Source: Ostrinia nubilalis (lineage: Eukaryota; Arthropoda; Insecta; Lepidoptera; Crambidae). Taken from it: a stretch of DNA of 64,000 nt. The stretch lies in assembly GCF_963855985.1 (NCBI RefSeq), contig NC_087095.1, positions 17,711,001-17,775,000 of the forward strand. Reading direction: 5' to 3'. Below are positions 49,606-60,544 of the stretch, in pieces (position 1 is the stretch's first letter; every line of letters starts with the position of its first letter). A program made the translations under genes and the position numbers. Under the pieces are notes generated by a model. The model made no database searches. It worked only from the letters and a program-made list of their open reading frames with translations, and had not been told where the DNA came from.

Positions 49606-50267
49606 ACTACACACGAACTCAATACGATCGGCATACATGCACGTCTTTCTTTTCCCCGTTTATTAGGACCACCCCTCCTATGATCCCTCTTGCGAAGACC
49701 GCCCTCTGTTGAGTGTTTTTGTGATTGATCTCTCAGTTGTTTCCCCTCCTCTCCCCCTCTGATACTGATAGAGCTACATTCGTGATAGATAAATACTAGT
49801 AAATACAGTCTCAATATTGTAATTTGCTTTAATACAAAGTTTCTTGTACTTAGGATAGGCATAGTAGCTCCATGCTAGTTAACAGTCGCACTAAATTATC
49901 CGGTGCTTGCCTTCCTTACTGTGGTCTATAAATTTTATTTTATAAAACACATGACAAATTACAATTTTCAAAAATATTTAAAATGAAAGGTTTTAGCTTA
50001 TCCGTTTAATAGAGATACAGTATTTCTTGTCTAGATAATGCTCAGAATCGTATTTACTTTCTGCTTTATAAATTTCAAGTAATAAATAAAGGCTAGAACA
50101 TAGTGTCCTGTCCTTTGGCTCTTTAGACTCTGCTATAATATCTACATTATGGCTGGGTTGCACCATCTTATTTCAACTTTCACAAACATGAAAAAACTTA
50201 CTAGAACCTTTTCTTCGCCAAATCAGACAAAAGATTGAAAATCAAACTAATAGATTTTATTATTTTG
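49606..50267. other. Downstream of module J
   Basis: Shared flank CAAGACCGCCCTCTGTTG region at about 49693 (reads GAAGACCGCCCTCTG here), then AT-rich DNA with a MITE end (GGGTTGCACCATCTTA near 50156). Confidence 0.4.
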
Positions 50268-50515
50268 TGGGCCGTTTGGTGTAGTGGTTCGGAACGGACT
50301 ACTATGCCGAGAGGTCTCGGGTTCGATTCCCGGCCGGGCAGAGATTGAAATGATGAATTTTAATTTCTGTGATAGGTCTGGGTGTTACTATGTAGGTATG
50401 TATTTACAAAAAAAAGTAAGTATGTGTATATCCGTAGGCTAGTACCCATAGTACAAGCTTTGAGACTAGAAGCGTAGTGTAAAATGGCCAAAGATAATAA
50501 TATTATATATTATTA
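50268..50515 (+). mobile_element. tRNA-derived SINE
   Basis: The head has Pol III A-box-like GGTGTAGTGG and B-box GGTTCGATTCC, with a 3' part (GTGATAGGTCTGGGTGTTAC) and an AT-rich tail. The tRNA part does not fold into a clean anticodon arm, so it is a SINE and not a tRNA gene. Confidence 0.8.
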
Positions 50516-51790
50516 GGAAGCCCTTTTTATATTGCACCAAAAACCTAATAAATACGACACCATAGCGAGCAAGATTTGACTTTCATAAAAGCTTTTTGTA
50601 GGTTATGTTATGAGGCTATAATTTTCTGATAATAAAAGTAACTTCAACTATTTATAACATGGGATTTCTTGTTTGAATTATTGGTTAGTTTTATTTTGTT
50701 ATTTTTTTCCTTACCAATGGCTAGATCAACTCTGATATTTGACTAGTTGTTTGTTTAGCGTTATTTCGAGACGAGCAGTACGACGAGAGAAAAGGATTGC
50801 ACTCAACAATGAAGACATTTGCCGTCTTACTGTACGACATCTCAACAAATATCATATGGATGGATAAAAAACTAGATTACAGTCCATATTGTCAGAAAAC
50901 GTGATATCTGTAAGGAAACGACATGATTATTACATAAATCAAGGCAAAAACAAGAAATGGCTTAGCCGCTGGATCATTGTAGAGAATCACAGCCATAAAA
51001 AATATCACATTCAATTCTGGAATTTGGAAATGTTCATGGTATTTTTATCAACAAACTCTTGGCAGCACATTAGCAGCGTGGTATCCAGTTAGCAGAACAG
51101 CTGCATAGCATCACTCACAGTCAACATACTGAGCAATGTGGCATCACAGCTTTCAGACTGGCAACGTGGCATCACAGCCTTCATACTAGCAAGGTGGTAT
51201 CACATTCAGCAGAGCAAAGGGACCAAGGGCGTGGAATAAAATTTAATGGAGACGCCGTGAAATGACATACAACCACTTGAAGTATGGAAAAAACTAGGAA
51301 TAAAACCCGTGATACTACAGCTTTGGCGGATTATCATTCAACGATTACAGGATCAGAGAAACATTTGACGACGCAGCTCACATGAAACGAATACATCGTA
51401 AAATGACGGACAACGAGCACCATGGAATTACTACAGATAAGCAGTCAATTGAATCCGTGCAATGACATAGCCAACCAACAGCATTCGTTAAGCTTCGCGT
51501 CGGTTGATACAACTAGCGTATGAGTCAACCGACGCAAAAAACCAAGACAAGACACTTGCAGCAAAAAACTAAGATTAGCAATTTGATTCCTTCACATCCC
51601 CTTTGCGAATATTTAGGTTACTGTTACAAGTATATAACAGTGTTCATCCCTGCCCATAAACTTTTTTTGGTGCTGTAGGGACTAGTGCGAGCTCTGCGTG
51701 CCATTATGTAGCGCGACGGCGCCATATTAGGGGCGTGGCCGTAAGCCACACCCACTATTATAATAAAGTCTACTGAGACCGTTGTATTTT
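50516..51790. other. Unrecognised region, possibly a retroelement remnant
   Basis: Repeated GCAACGTGGCATCACAGC-type motifs occur at 51080-51215. A short inverted pair GCGTCGGTTGA / TCAACCGACGC lies at 51498-51534. ATAATAAAGTCTACTGAGAC lies at the end (about 51758), like a poly(A) signal near an element end. No coding frame recognised. Confidence 0.35.
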
Positions 51791-51794
51791 TTTA

Positions 51795-52200
51795 ACCCGA
51801 CTGCACCAGAAGGAGGGTTATGCTCTTTTTCCCTTTAGGTCATAATGTAAGAAATATTATTGTTAGAGTATATTCCGTCTGTCCCACCGAGTCCTTTGTT
51901 CGTGCCTGTAAAAGAGACCTCGAACATCGAACGGCATTCTATTATGTATATTACAATGCATTTTATTCATTCAAACCGCTTATAAGTATGTATTTTATAA
52001 TCATTGGCATCTATGCACACATAGCTGTGGGCTCGGCGTGCGTGGCGTGGCGTGTGATGCGTAAGTTGAAAACATTTTTTGTTTACATACATAGTTTAGT
52101 TTTTATTTACGTATCATACTTTTTGAAAACTGTTTTCAAAGTGGCTGCAGCATACTATTTATTATACAAGTATGTAAGTACTCTTTTTAGTTAGCCTCGC
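51795..52200 (+). repeat. CCCGACTGCACCAGAAGGAGGG repeat
   Basis: Starts AACCCGACTGCACCAGAAGG. A GC-rich stretch with GTGCGTGGCGTGGCGTG ends at GATGC|GTAAGT (52061), a possible donor. Confidence 0.5.
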
Positions 52201-52265
52201 ATTCTTGAAGAATAAGAATAAGAAATTTATTTGAGTAATGTTTTAAAGTTTTTTTTACTAATCTT

Positions 52266-52984
52266 TAGTGATGGGCCGACTATGGTCTTTGCCGACTAAC
52301 CGACTAGCCGACTAATCGTTTTTCAAATTGCCGATTAGTCGGCCGACTAATCGGCAATGCCGATCATTCTAATACCTACTTGTCCGAATAATAATATCTA
52401 GATTTCTCAAAGAAATATAAATATCTAGATTTCTAAAGAGATAAATATAATTTCTTGAGAAATGAGATTTCTTTAATATGAGAAAAATTAAAAAGCAACA
52501 TTACAATCACCTAACAGTACCTACCTAAGGTAGATGTCATATTTTTCGACGGCGGAGGGGTCAGAGGAGATAACAATACAAATCGCCTCCTGCTGGGCTA
52601 GGATGCGCGCCGTGATATTATTCTTACTTATCGACGTCAAAATGCATGGGCAAAATTGCGCTTATCGCGGCACTCATCCTAGGCCCACTGAGTCCTCTCC
52701 ACCCTCCACGGTGATGGTCAGCGAGCTGAGGGCGTCCGCCTGTATAGCACGGACTACCACCACCGTCGGATAGGCAGGGCTAGCCATACAGGTGGACAAT
52801 TGCCGGGACGGACTGTGATAGTTGATGGCGTTGCCATAGTTCTTGACACTAAGGCGATCTCAGGGGTTATTTATGTGGGTATTCCTCATCCTTCCGATAA
52901 GAGGAGCCCCATATAATCTATCATTATTGCCGATTATAATCGGCATATTTTGCCGAATAGTCGTCACTAGTCGGCCCATCTCTA
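52266..52984. mobile_element. 719-bp hAT-like element
   Basis: Ends TAGTGATGGGCCGACTA and TAGTCGGCCCATCTCTA; target duplication CTAATCTT at 52258-52265 and 52985-52992. Many GCCGATTA/CCGACTA repeats at both ends. The interior (52545-52910) is GC-richer and unrecognised; no transposase seen. Confidence 0.92.
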
Positions 52985-53239
52985 CTAATCTTGTATTTTA
53001 TGTTGTTAGCTAGCTAGAGTAAACTTGACTGTCCTTTAAAATAGTATAGTAAAAAGCTAAATGGTCGGAGCAGGTAGATTTTATGACTTTGAATAGAAAC
53101 CGTTCATAATGATAAATTCACTCATTTTACTGACCCTAGACAATTTATTTGACATCAAATCCGTTGTTTTCATATGGCTATTTTTCTCGTGTTATGGATT
53201 TTAATAGAATTTTAACTGCTTGTTGTAATAACACTTCAG

Positions 53240-53456
53240 CTGGCTCCGGCTCGCGTGGCCGTGGAGCTGACGGCGGAGCAGAGCGTCGTTGGCGTGGCGT
53301 GGCAGAGCATCGTGGGCGTGGCGTGGCAGAGCTTCGTAGGCGTGGCGTGGCAGAGCATCGTTGGCGTGGCGTGGCAGAGCTTCGTCGGCGTGGCAGTGCA
53401 TCGTAGGCGTGGCGTGACAGCGTACTAGCATTTGGCATAAGGATAACACTAACAAG
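53240..53456 (+). other. Modular locus exon L, 24-bp repeats
   Basis: Acceptor ACACTTCAG|CTGG and donor ACAAG|GTATTT. Units start at 53281, 53305, 53329, 53353, 53377 (19 bp) and 53396, each like GAGCATCGTTGGCGTGGCGT plus GGCA. In one frame this is a run of R-R-W-R-G-V-A-E octapeptides ending at TAG 53404. No start codon is linked to it, so coding status is open. Confidence 0.4.
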
Positions 53457-53645
53457 GTATTTATAGCCTGCGTTTAGCTTGGCAGGGTATCTGGTCAGCT
53501 CCGCTAGCATGTTACATGCAATACGTTAACATGTTAGTGGGTTTTTAACAATTTATCGCTGTCAGTAATTTCATTCGCGTGTGGTCAAAAACTTAAGTCC
53601 GTCCTATAACCCACCCGCATTCCTCCTATTGACTACTCTCTACAG

Positions 53646-53903
53646 AAGCAACAGTACACTCCTCATATTCTTAGTACATTGCACATACACTCAGTAACAC
53701 TGCACGGTCGCCTCCTGCGTGCGGCTGCCATGACTCATGCAACGCGGGAGCACTGCCCCGCCGCGCCTCGAGCAGGCGCTCTGGTCCACGTGGAGCCCTA
53801 CGGCCCTAGCGGCCGCAGTCCTAAGGCTGTGGTCTCAAAGGCCAGTCCGGGCTCCAGTAGTCTGGACTGTGGGGCTCCCGCCTTAGTGGATCGGGCGCTG
53901 TAG
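53646..53903 (+). CDS. Modular locus, terminal module M (duplicate of J)
   Basis: Same acceptor context (ACTCTCTACAG|AAG). From the ATGACTCATGC at about 53730 to about 53938 it matches module J except for about three bases. Upstream it has lost about 70 bases, so the shared frame is entered in phase 0. It ends V-D-R-A-L-stop at 53903. Similarity resumes at CAAGACCGCCCTCTGTTG (53993) and TGTTTTTGTGATT. Confidence 0.45.
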   Translation, partial: KQQYTPHILSTLHIHSVTLHGRLLRAAAMTHATREHCPAAPRAGALVHVEPYGPSGRSPKAVVSKASPGSSSLDCGAPALVDRAL

Positions 53904-54084
53904 ACTACACACGAACTCAATACGATCGACATACATGCATACCTTCTACCTATTGATTTATTTTACCCCACCTAGCATCCATCCCTCATTGCAAGACCGC
54001 CCTCTGTTGGGTGTTTTTGTGATTACGCTCAAAGAGGACAAGCGTCTTCTTTTTTTGTTCCTTTCCATTCCCTCTAATACTATT

Positions 54085-55000
54085 TTAGTCAACTTGTAAT
54101 TTGACTTGCGTCTTCCGTGCTAGATATTTTTCTTTTGAACTGAAGAAATACAAAACTGTTTTTTATAAACCAAGACAAAGTACATTACATATTGTACTAT
54201 GTCTTGGACTATAAACTGGAGTTTTCTTACGTATGAGTTAGTCAAAATATATTTTTTTAAAGTAATATGTGACTACATAAATGAGATAGTTTTAGGTTTA
54301 CGTTATAAAAAAGTCGTTTGCAAAAACAAGTGTCATTTTTACTTTTGAAACTGAATCATTGTGAACATTATTGATACCATGATACCTCGTCAGCTAGACG
54401 TTTCTTTTATTTATTATTTTTCTTAATCTCAAATCACCTAACCTGAGTTACATTTGTGACTCCCCCAACCATATTAACTACTATGTCCTTTAACCACTAT
54501 ATCGGGTCATCACGGACATTATTTGTGGTAACAAGATTTGTCGTGATTTCCAATTACTTATTTCGTTTCAAGACAGTCTCAGTTTAGAGACAAATTATCA
54601 AAATTTAAGGCGTCATGGTAACTGACCAAAAGATCCTTTGAATAATATCAAGGTCTAATGATGCGTTACTAAAAGACCAAAGACTGCAAGGCCTCATGCC
54701 GTAGTCTTTCTCATTGATCGCATGCATGTCGCTAACTACTCCTTGCCACTACCCACCAAAGGCCTGGTTGTCTTTTCCGCGAAGGAAATGCGTCAGTCAA
54801 GCAATCTTCCTGCTTGGGCACTGCCGTAGGCTGTGGGAGGGACTCCTTGGCTGTGGCGCTGAGATCTACTAAGATCGCGTAGACAATCAAGCTGTGGTGG
54901 GACAACCGAGGATCCCCACGCACGATCTCCGTCGCAGTGGATACCGTGGATTTTACATAATCCATAGTTTATCAGAGCTATCAAAACCCCACTTATGCCT
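54085..55000. other. No gene seen
   Basis: AT-rich to about 54650. A GC-moderate stretch at 54720-54960 has a 77-codon minus frame without recognised motif. Confidence 0.35.
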
Positions 55001-55140
55001 GTATTCACAAACTTTACTACGAGGTCTCACAGTGCGCGTGGACGCACAGGTTGATATGAACCAATCGCAGAGCTCTATTCAAAGCTGCGCGTTCGATTTG
55101 CTGCTTCACGCTACCGTCGTTTGTGAATACGAGAGCTTAG
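55001..55140. mobile_element. 140-bp MITE
   Basis: Terminal inverted repeat GTATTCACAAAC / GTTTGTGAATAC around a GC-balanced core. No clear target duplication. Confidence 0.65.
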
Positions 55141-55371
55141 CCTCTCGATTGGCCCACTTCACGTGTGTGTAGTCCATAACCACTGCACAGAATATACAGA
55201 TGCAGTACGGCATCACAGGATACATTTTTGAAGAACAAAGCTAACTCGCACTGAGTGCACATTGCCGCGGGGCCTCCCGGCTGCTGGCAAAGCCTGCATT
55301 CATTTCCGTAGGTGGAGACAAACGTCCTACCTCCACGTCTAGAGGATAACACAGGTATGGCGCATAACCAG

Positions 55372-57037
55372 TAGGGTGTCCCTTATATGGCCGAAAAAAA
55401 ATTTTTTTTAAATATTGAAATGCATACCCCCTATTTCTTTTAGTACTACTCAGACATACTTAAATACAAAATTTCATCTTCATACGTCAACATTAACCCG
55501 TGCCGACCGAGCTCTGAAGTTTTTGAAAAATGCTGGTTTTACCCCTTTTATTAAGTAGCTAAATCAATTAAAATATTTAATTTTTATAAAATATTTATAA
55601 AAAGAAGATAACATTACAGATCAGACAATATATTTTACTTTTGAGGGACCCTTTTTTACATTCTGAATACAGATTTCCATGCTCCTGAATATTGGCCTGA
55701 TTTTTGCTACACTGTGCGTAACAAAAAAAGCTTTTCCTCTTCCTTTGCAGTGATTAAACCATGAAAATCTTGCATAAGCTTTATAGCTCTTTCAGCTGTA
55801 TCATTAACTACCCTAAAGAAAGCACTTTTTTGCCTTTAAATAGGCAACATCTTTATCTCATCTAGAAATGTGTCTCAGGGGGAAATTATTATCAATTTTC
55901 AATCGAGAAAATAAATTTATACTCTTGACAGACACAAAACCACTCAATGGTTTTCCAGCAACAATAAATAAGGTAGTATTATTATTAATTCATTAAAAAC
56001 AGGATAAAAAATTAGTACAAAGTCCTATTTACCATAGAAATAATCATACCTTCTTCAGATGGAATGTATCTCTTCCCAGAATCATACATACTCTCTCTTT
56101 GTACTTTTACTACAATATTGACGGTGTTTGTTCATTACCTTCATCATCAAAGAGTGATAAAACGGCAATTTCTTCTGATACGAAGTACCAAAGATGTTGA
56201 CCAAACTTGCTCAGAGCTGCTCATATACCTCTTGGAAAGTGGATGTCAAGAGTTCCTTAAGGCTTTCCTCAGAGCTGGTAAGCTGGTCGTGATGTCCTTG
56301 CGTTTGTATAGAATCTTGCGTAGTGAGAGATGACGATAAACCTCCGAAACATATTTGCTCTATTTTTTATTTATTAAATTTTCTTTGTCTTGCACTTTCT
56401 ACTTTCTTAATTAACTTTTTGTCTACACCTTAATACTCTGGACGCCTTGGTTTTATTTGTTTTTGTTAAAATATTTTATTTGTTTTTAAATCCTCCTCAC
56501 CGCGGCGCTTATAAATCTTGAATTTTTTAAATAATTTTTCTTGCAACTCCCTCCAAGCATGGTAAAGATAGACAAGTTTTTTTACTCAGTTAGGCTCTGG
56601 TTGGATTTATAGCTTTTCCCAAAATATAATACACTCCCGAATGATGAGATTAGAGCTTTCAATAACATTTTAATTAACTTCGCAAAATATGTTAAAAAAT
56701 ACTGCAAAAACTTGACGATTAACGGTAACTTTGTGTTTATTATTTGATAAATTTACGTCCCCGACTAAGAAAATACTTTTTTTATTGCTTCTTAATTTCA
56801 CAGCCATCTTCTAAATGTCAAACAATAGGTGTTAATCACGAGATTAATTGAGAACAAATGACAAATACCGCGAATACGCACCGCTACTGCCGCGCAACAT
56901 GTTCCGATGCAAGTCGGCACGGGTTATCGTACTCCAAATAAAGTAAAAATTTATTTCCGAGTGTTTTAGAGGCAAACAAACAAAACTAAGACCTATGCGT
57001 TACAAATTTAAAACTTTGAAAAATAAGGGACACCCTA
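55372..57037. mobile_element. 1666-bp hAT-like element
   Basis: Ends TAGGGTGTCCCTTAT and ATAAGGGACACCCTA; target duplication ATAACCAG at 55364-55371 and 57038-57045. An inner inverted pair AACCCGTGCCGAC (55495) and GTCGGCACGGGTT (56913) marks subterminal repeats. Carries decayed transposase on the minus strand. Confidence 0.92.
55680..56230 (-). pseudogene. Transposase remnants in the 1666-bp hAT-like element
   Basis: On minus, near 56215-56122: S-K-F-G-Q-H-L-W-Y-F-V-S-E-E-I-A and L-F-D-D-E. Near 55800-55690: V-V-N-D-T-A-E-R-A-I-K-L-M-Q-D-F, then E-E-E-K-L-F-L-L-R-T-V. Both blocks recur in the C-terminal half of a transposase-like family of insect genomes. Frameshifts and stops separate them, so the copy is dead. 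Confidence 0.55.
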
Positions 57038-57045
57038 ATAACCAG

Positions 57046-57840
57046 CCATGACGCTCATAAATACTATGACATGCGTAGTGCATGTTATGAGTGACGGTAC
57101 ACATCACAAATGATGCTACATATTTATTTTGGAATCTACTTTTTGGGCCATTCGCGGCATCATAAGTAAACCTTATAAGTACACCAATAATTGACTGTAA
57201 TTATTGTATATTTTTTTCGTTTGTCTGTATGTATATTGTCTAAACTAGTTGCGCACGCGTCTTGCAGTTGCTTTGCAAAATCCTCTATTGCAACTTAAAT
57301 TTTAGTTCCTCTGGATTCCAAAACTGGAATAGATGGCGCCACACAGCACTTATCGCTTGATTTTTTCTCGAACCCGTCTTTTTAATTTATTTTTGAGGGT
57401 AGTTCCAACTTGTGCCGATAGATGGCGCTGATGGCACCTTAGTCCGCGATTCGATTTGAATTTTTCCAATCCTTCTTCTTATCCATTCACAAAAAATGGG
57501 TGGGGGGGAGGGTTTAGCAGGTCAGCGGAGTTGTAAATAAATTAGGCTTCGCGCGCAAACGGAGGTCGCTGGTTGGTCGCGTCGCGATTGTCGTTTCATA
57601 ATGAATGATGACGATGTTTTTTTGTGCAGCTACTTTATTTAAAAATGAATAATGATTATAATGTTTTTTTTTTTATGACATAAATTAAAATTAAAAAAAA
57701 TGTAAAAATTGAAAATAGATGACATTGAATACAATATTTTTCTTTTTTATATTACATTTAATAAATAATTAAAATAATGAACGATAATTTAAAAGTAAAA
57801 TATTTATTTATGCATTTATTTCACTACTCAAATTCGTAGT
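57046..57840. other. AT-rich, with AGATGGCGC repeats
   Basis: ATAGATGGCGCCACACAGC (57333) and ATAGATGGCGCTGATGGCAC (57419) are fragments of a MITE family seen at 58268. No gene. Confidence 0.5.
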
Positions 57841-58201
57841 ATATGTTAATGTGATAAATTGAAAATTATGAATAATCGCCGGTTGTTATGAATAATTACC
57901 GACAGGCTTGGTAAAAGTGATAAATTAATCACATTTATCAGTGATTATTACATAATGTAACCTTAATACTAACAAATACCATAAAAGAGAGAACACCGGC
58001 TCGTGTACAGCCTCACATTTAAATATAATTTGGCAAAATGAGTTTGGAATGTTTTTTTGCATAACATTACTTTGCCATATTTAGTTTATACACACATAAA
58101 TGATCTCATATTAATCACATTTACCAAATCATGAGGTAATTATTCATAATAACCGGCGATTATTCATAATTTTCACATTTATCACATTTACCGTAACATA
58201 T
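57841..58201. mobile_element. MITE with ~60-bp inverted ends
   Basis: Left arm 57841-57900 and right arm 58135-58201 share GAAAATTATGAATAATCGCC and ATGAATAATTACC as inverted sequence. Confidence 0.85.
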
Positions 58202-58267
58202 AAATTATTACTAATTTTTATAAAATTTCGTTGTGTAGAAAATAAATATAATATTTTTCGTACTCGA

Positions 58268-58825
58268 GCGACACCTATCGAACCGCTGGCGTGTGTGAAG
58301 AAATTACGTGGGTGCCTGCCACTAGCGAGAGGTGCGCAATTGTTTCAATAGATGGCGCTTTAGCAGTATTTCTTGGGTAGTGATGTAGCATAACATTCTG
58401 TAGATTCGAGTATCGATATTATTTTATTTGTATTATTATGAATATCAAAAAATAATAATATTATTATTATTATCATCAAATTAATAAATATTTTTAAAAT
58501 GTAAAAAATGTCGATGTCTATAATTAGTTGATAAATTAACGATAAAATTAAATAATGTTACTGTATGTAAATAAGCAATATATTATACTGTTGTTGGTAT
58601 TTATTTTCACTACATACGTATACTTGCATAATAATGAATGATTCTGTGTGTTGTGTTATTATTAAATTTATACATAATTTAACTCTTTATTCACTATCGA
58701 CTGTTACACGTCACTACCCGAGAAATGTTGCTAAAGCGCCATCTATTGGGATAATAGCGCACCTCGCGCTAATGGCACCCACTTCAGCGGACAGTGAAGT
58801 TCGGTCGGTTCCCGACAGGTGTCGC
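58268..58825. mobile_element. 558-bp MITE with AGATGGCGC ends
   Basis: Inverted ends GCGACACCTATCG (58268) / CGACAGGTGTCGC (58825), then GTGGGTGCC, GCGAGAGGTGCGC and CAATAGATGGCGCTTTAGCA on both sides. No target duplication found. Confidence 0.8.
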
Positions 58826-58829
58826 CCGG

Positions 58830-60010
58830 GCGCGGAAATATTATGTCCTTGTCTCAATCTTCACACAAAATTGAATTTAAATCATACCACCTAATAGTAA
58901 TAATAATATAATTTACTGTGCAATAATTTGGGTACTTACATAACACACTTTTCAGTAATAATTGCAATAATAAAATTATATTATCACCACTACAGTTTTG
59001 ATTTTTAATTCGACGAATTGTGTGTGAAAAAATGTAATTTTTTGACAATTCAGATGTATTAAACCTCTTTTTGCTTTGAATTGTTGGAATAAAGGTAATA
59101 AAAATATGAAACTGAATTACATCAAGTACAACTAACAAGTATGATTGTTATTGTTTGTTTTGTGAATTCAATGTACACTAATTATTATGTACATTTTAGA
59201 GATTGAATAGAAAAAAAAACGCGTTTTTAACACAGTAAAACAACATAATAATAATTATTAGTTTAAAAAAAATATATTAATATCATAAACGAAAATATAT
59301 ATTGATGATCATCAATCATCATTGTCGTCATCATAATCAACTTGGATTATAAAATTGGCATTTTGTTAAATTAGCTATTTTATGAAACGAAGATTTTACT
59401 AACAAAGATTTACATAAAAAAAGGTTTGTAATCTATGGATATTGGCCAGCGAGTCCAGTAATAGAAAAATAATGTCCTTAATTTTATTGTAACTTCAAAA
59501 ATATGATAATAAAAACTCAAAATTAAATAAGCATTTTAAAAGGATCAGTACATTTTTAAATTGAAACCTTAAATTCTTTGAAGGTTTATTTTTTAATTTG
59601 TGGAAATGCTCTCCATTTTTTATTAGTGGAAATGTTTTAATATTGGCAACACTTCTAAAATGTCAAAATTCCGTGTAATTAAAAATCTAATCAGACTTCA
59701 GGTACCGATAGTGTTGTACATTTTGTCTATTCTAGACAAATGTCTTAAAAACTTGGTGCAAAACGACGTTATTAATTATAATTTTAGGTCTTCAAAAGTT
59801 TTAAGTAATTTCAGGGATTACAAATTAGTTTGATTTATACTATAATTGGGTATTTATAATTGGGTATTTAACAAAATTTAATTATGTACTTAACTTTTTA
59901 AAAGGCCTAATTTTATACACCTACTATGGTATATATTTATTATTAGTTAAAGTTTTGAATATTAATCATATACATACCACAGTCAACTCAATTAGTTTTT
60001 TTGTTTGTTT
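58830..60010. other. AT-rich, no gene seen
   Basis: Only short AT-rich frames. Confidence 0.45.
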
Positions 60011-60017
60011 TTCCAAC

Positions 60018-60231
60018 AAATCACGAAATAGGAAAAAATGTATCAAATACAACTAAAAATCTTAATTTCTTTATTAAAAAAGTCGTGATTTCGAATTGTT
60101 ATAATAATGATTTCGAATTAACAAAAATAATTTAATATTTTTTGTTCTTAATACGAAAGTTTTTTTTTTAATTAATTATTTTATTGTATTTATGTGTTAT
60201 AAATATTTGTAATTTTCCTATTTCGTGATTT
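60018..60231. repeat. Inverted repeat AAATCACGAAATAGGAAAA
   Basis: Arms of 19 bases at 60018-60036 and 60213-60231. The motif resembles the ends of the 3993-5358 element. Confidence 0.75.
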
Positions 60232-60315
60232 ATGGGGTGTCGCTTTTAACACTTTAATCGCAATCAATTATTTTTTTTCTGTATCATCTTTTTAATTAAA
60301 AAAAAAAAAAAAAGA

Positions 60316-60368
60316 GGATCATCTAATCTAACCTAACCTAACCTAACCTAACCTAATCTAACCTAACT
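60316..60368. repeat. Interstitial telomeric-type repeat (CCTAA)n
   Basis: About nine units of CTAAC/CTAAT, mostly perfect CCTAA, the complement of the insect telomere unit TTAGG, directly after a poly(A) run. Confidence 0.9.
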
Positions 60369-60379
60369 TTTTATAGTTT

Positions 60380-60493
60380 ATTTTTTTTTTTAATTATTAA
60401 TTATCTGGTTATACATATAGGGGGTGTGTCACTTTGAATTTTTTTTTTAATTATTAATTATCTGGTTATACATATAGGGGGTGTGTCACTTTG

Positions 60494-60540
<47 letters not shown>
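60380..60540. repeat. Tandem duplication and long poly(T)
   Basis: A unit of about 62 bases (AATTATTAATTATCTGGTTA ... GGGGGTGTGTCACTTTGAAT) occurs twice, followed by about 44 T (60497-60540). Confidence 0.85.

Positions 60541-60544
<4 letters not shown>

Noticed and set aside
50268..50340. tRNA gene
   Set aside because: It has A- and B-box motifs, but no proper anticodon stem, and it continues into a SINE body and tail.
54732..54965. 77-codon minus frame
   Set aside because: No recognised motif, no splice support and no conservation evidence.
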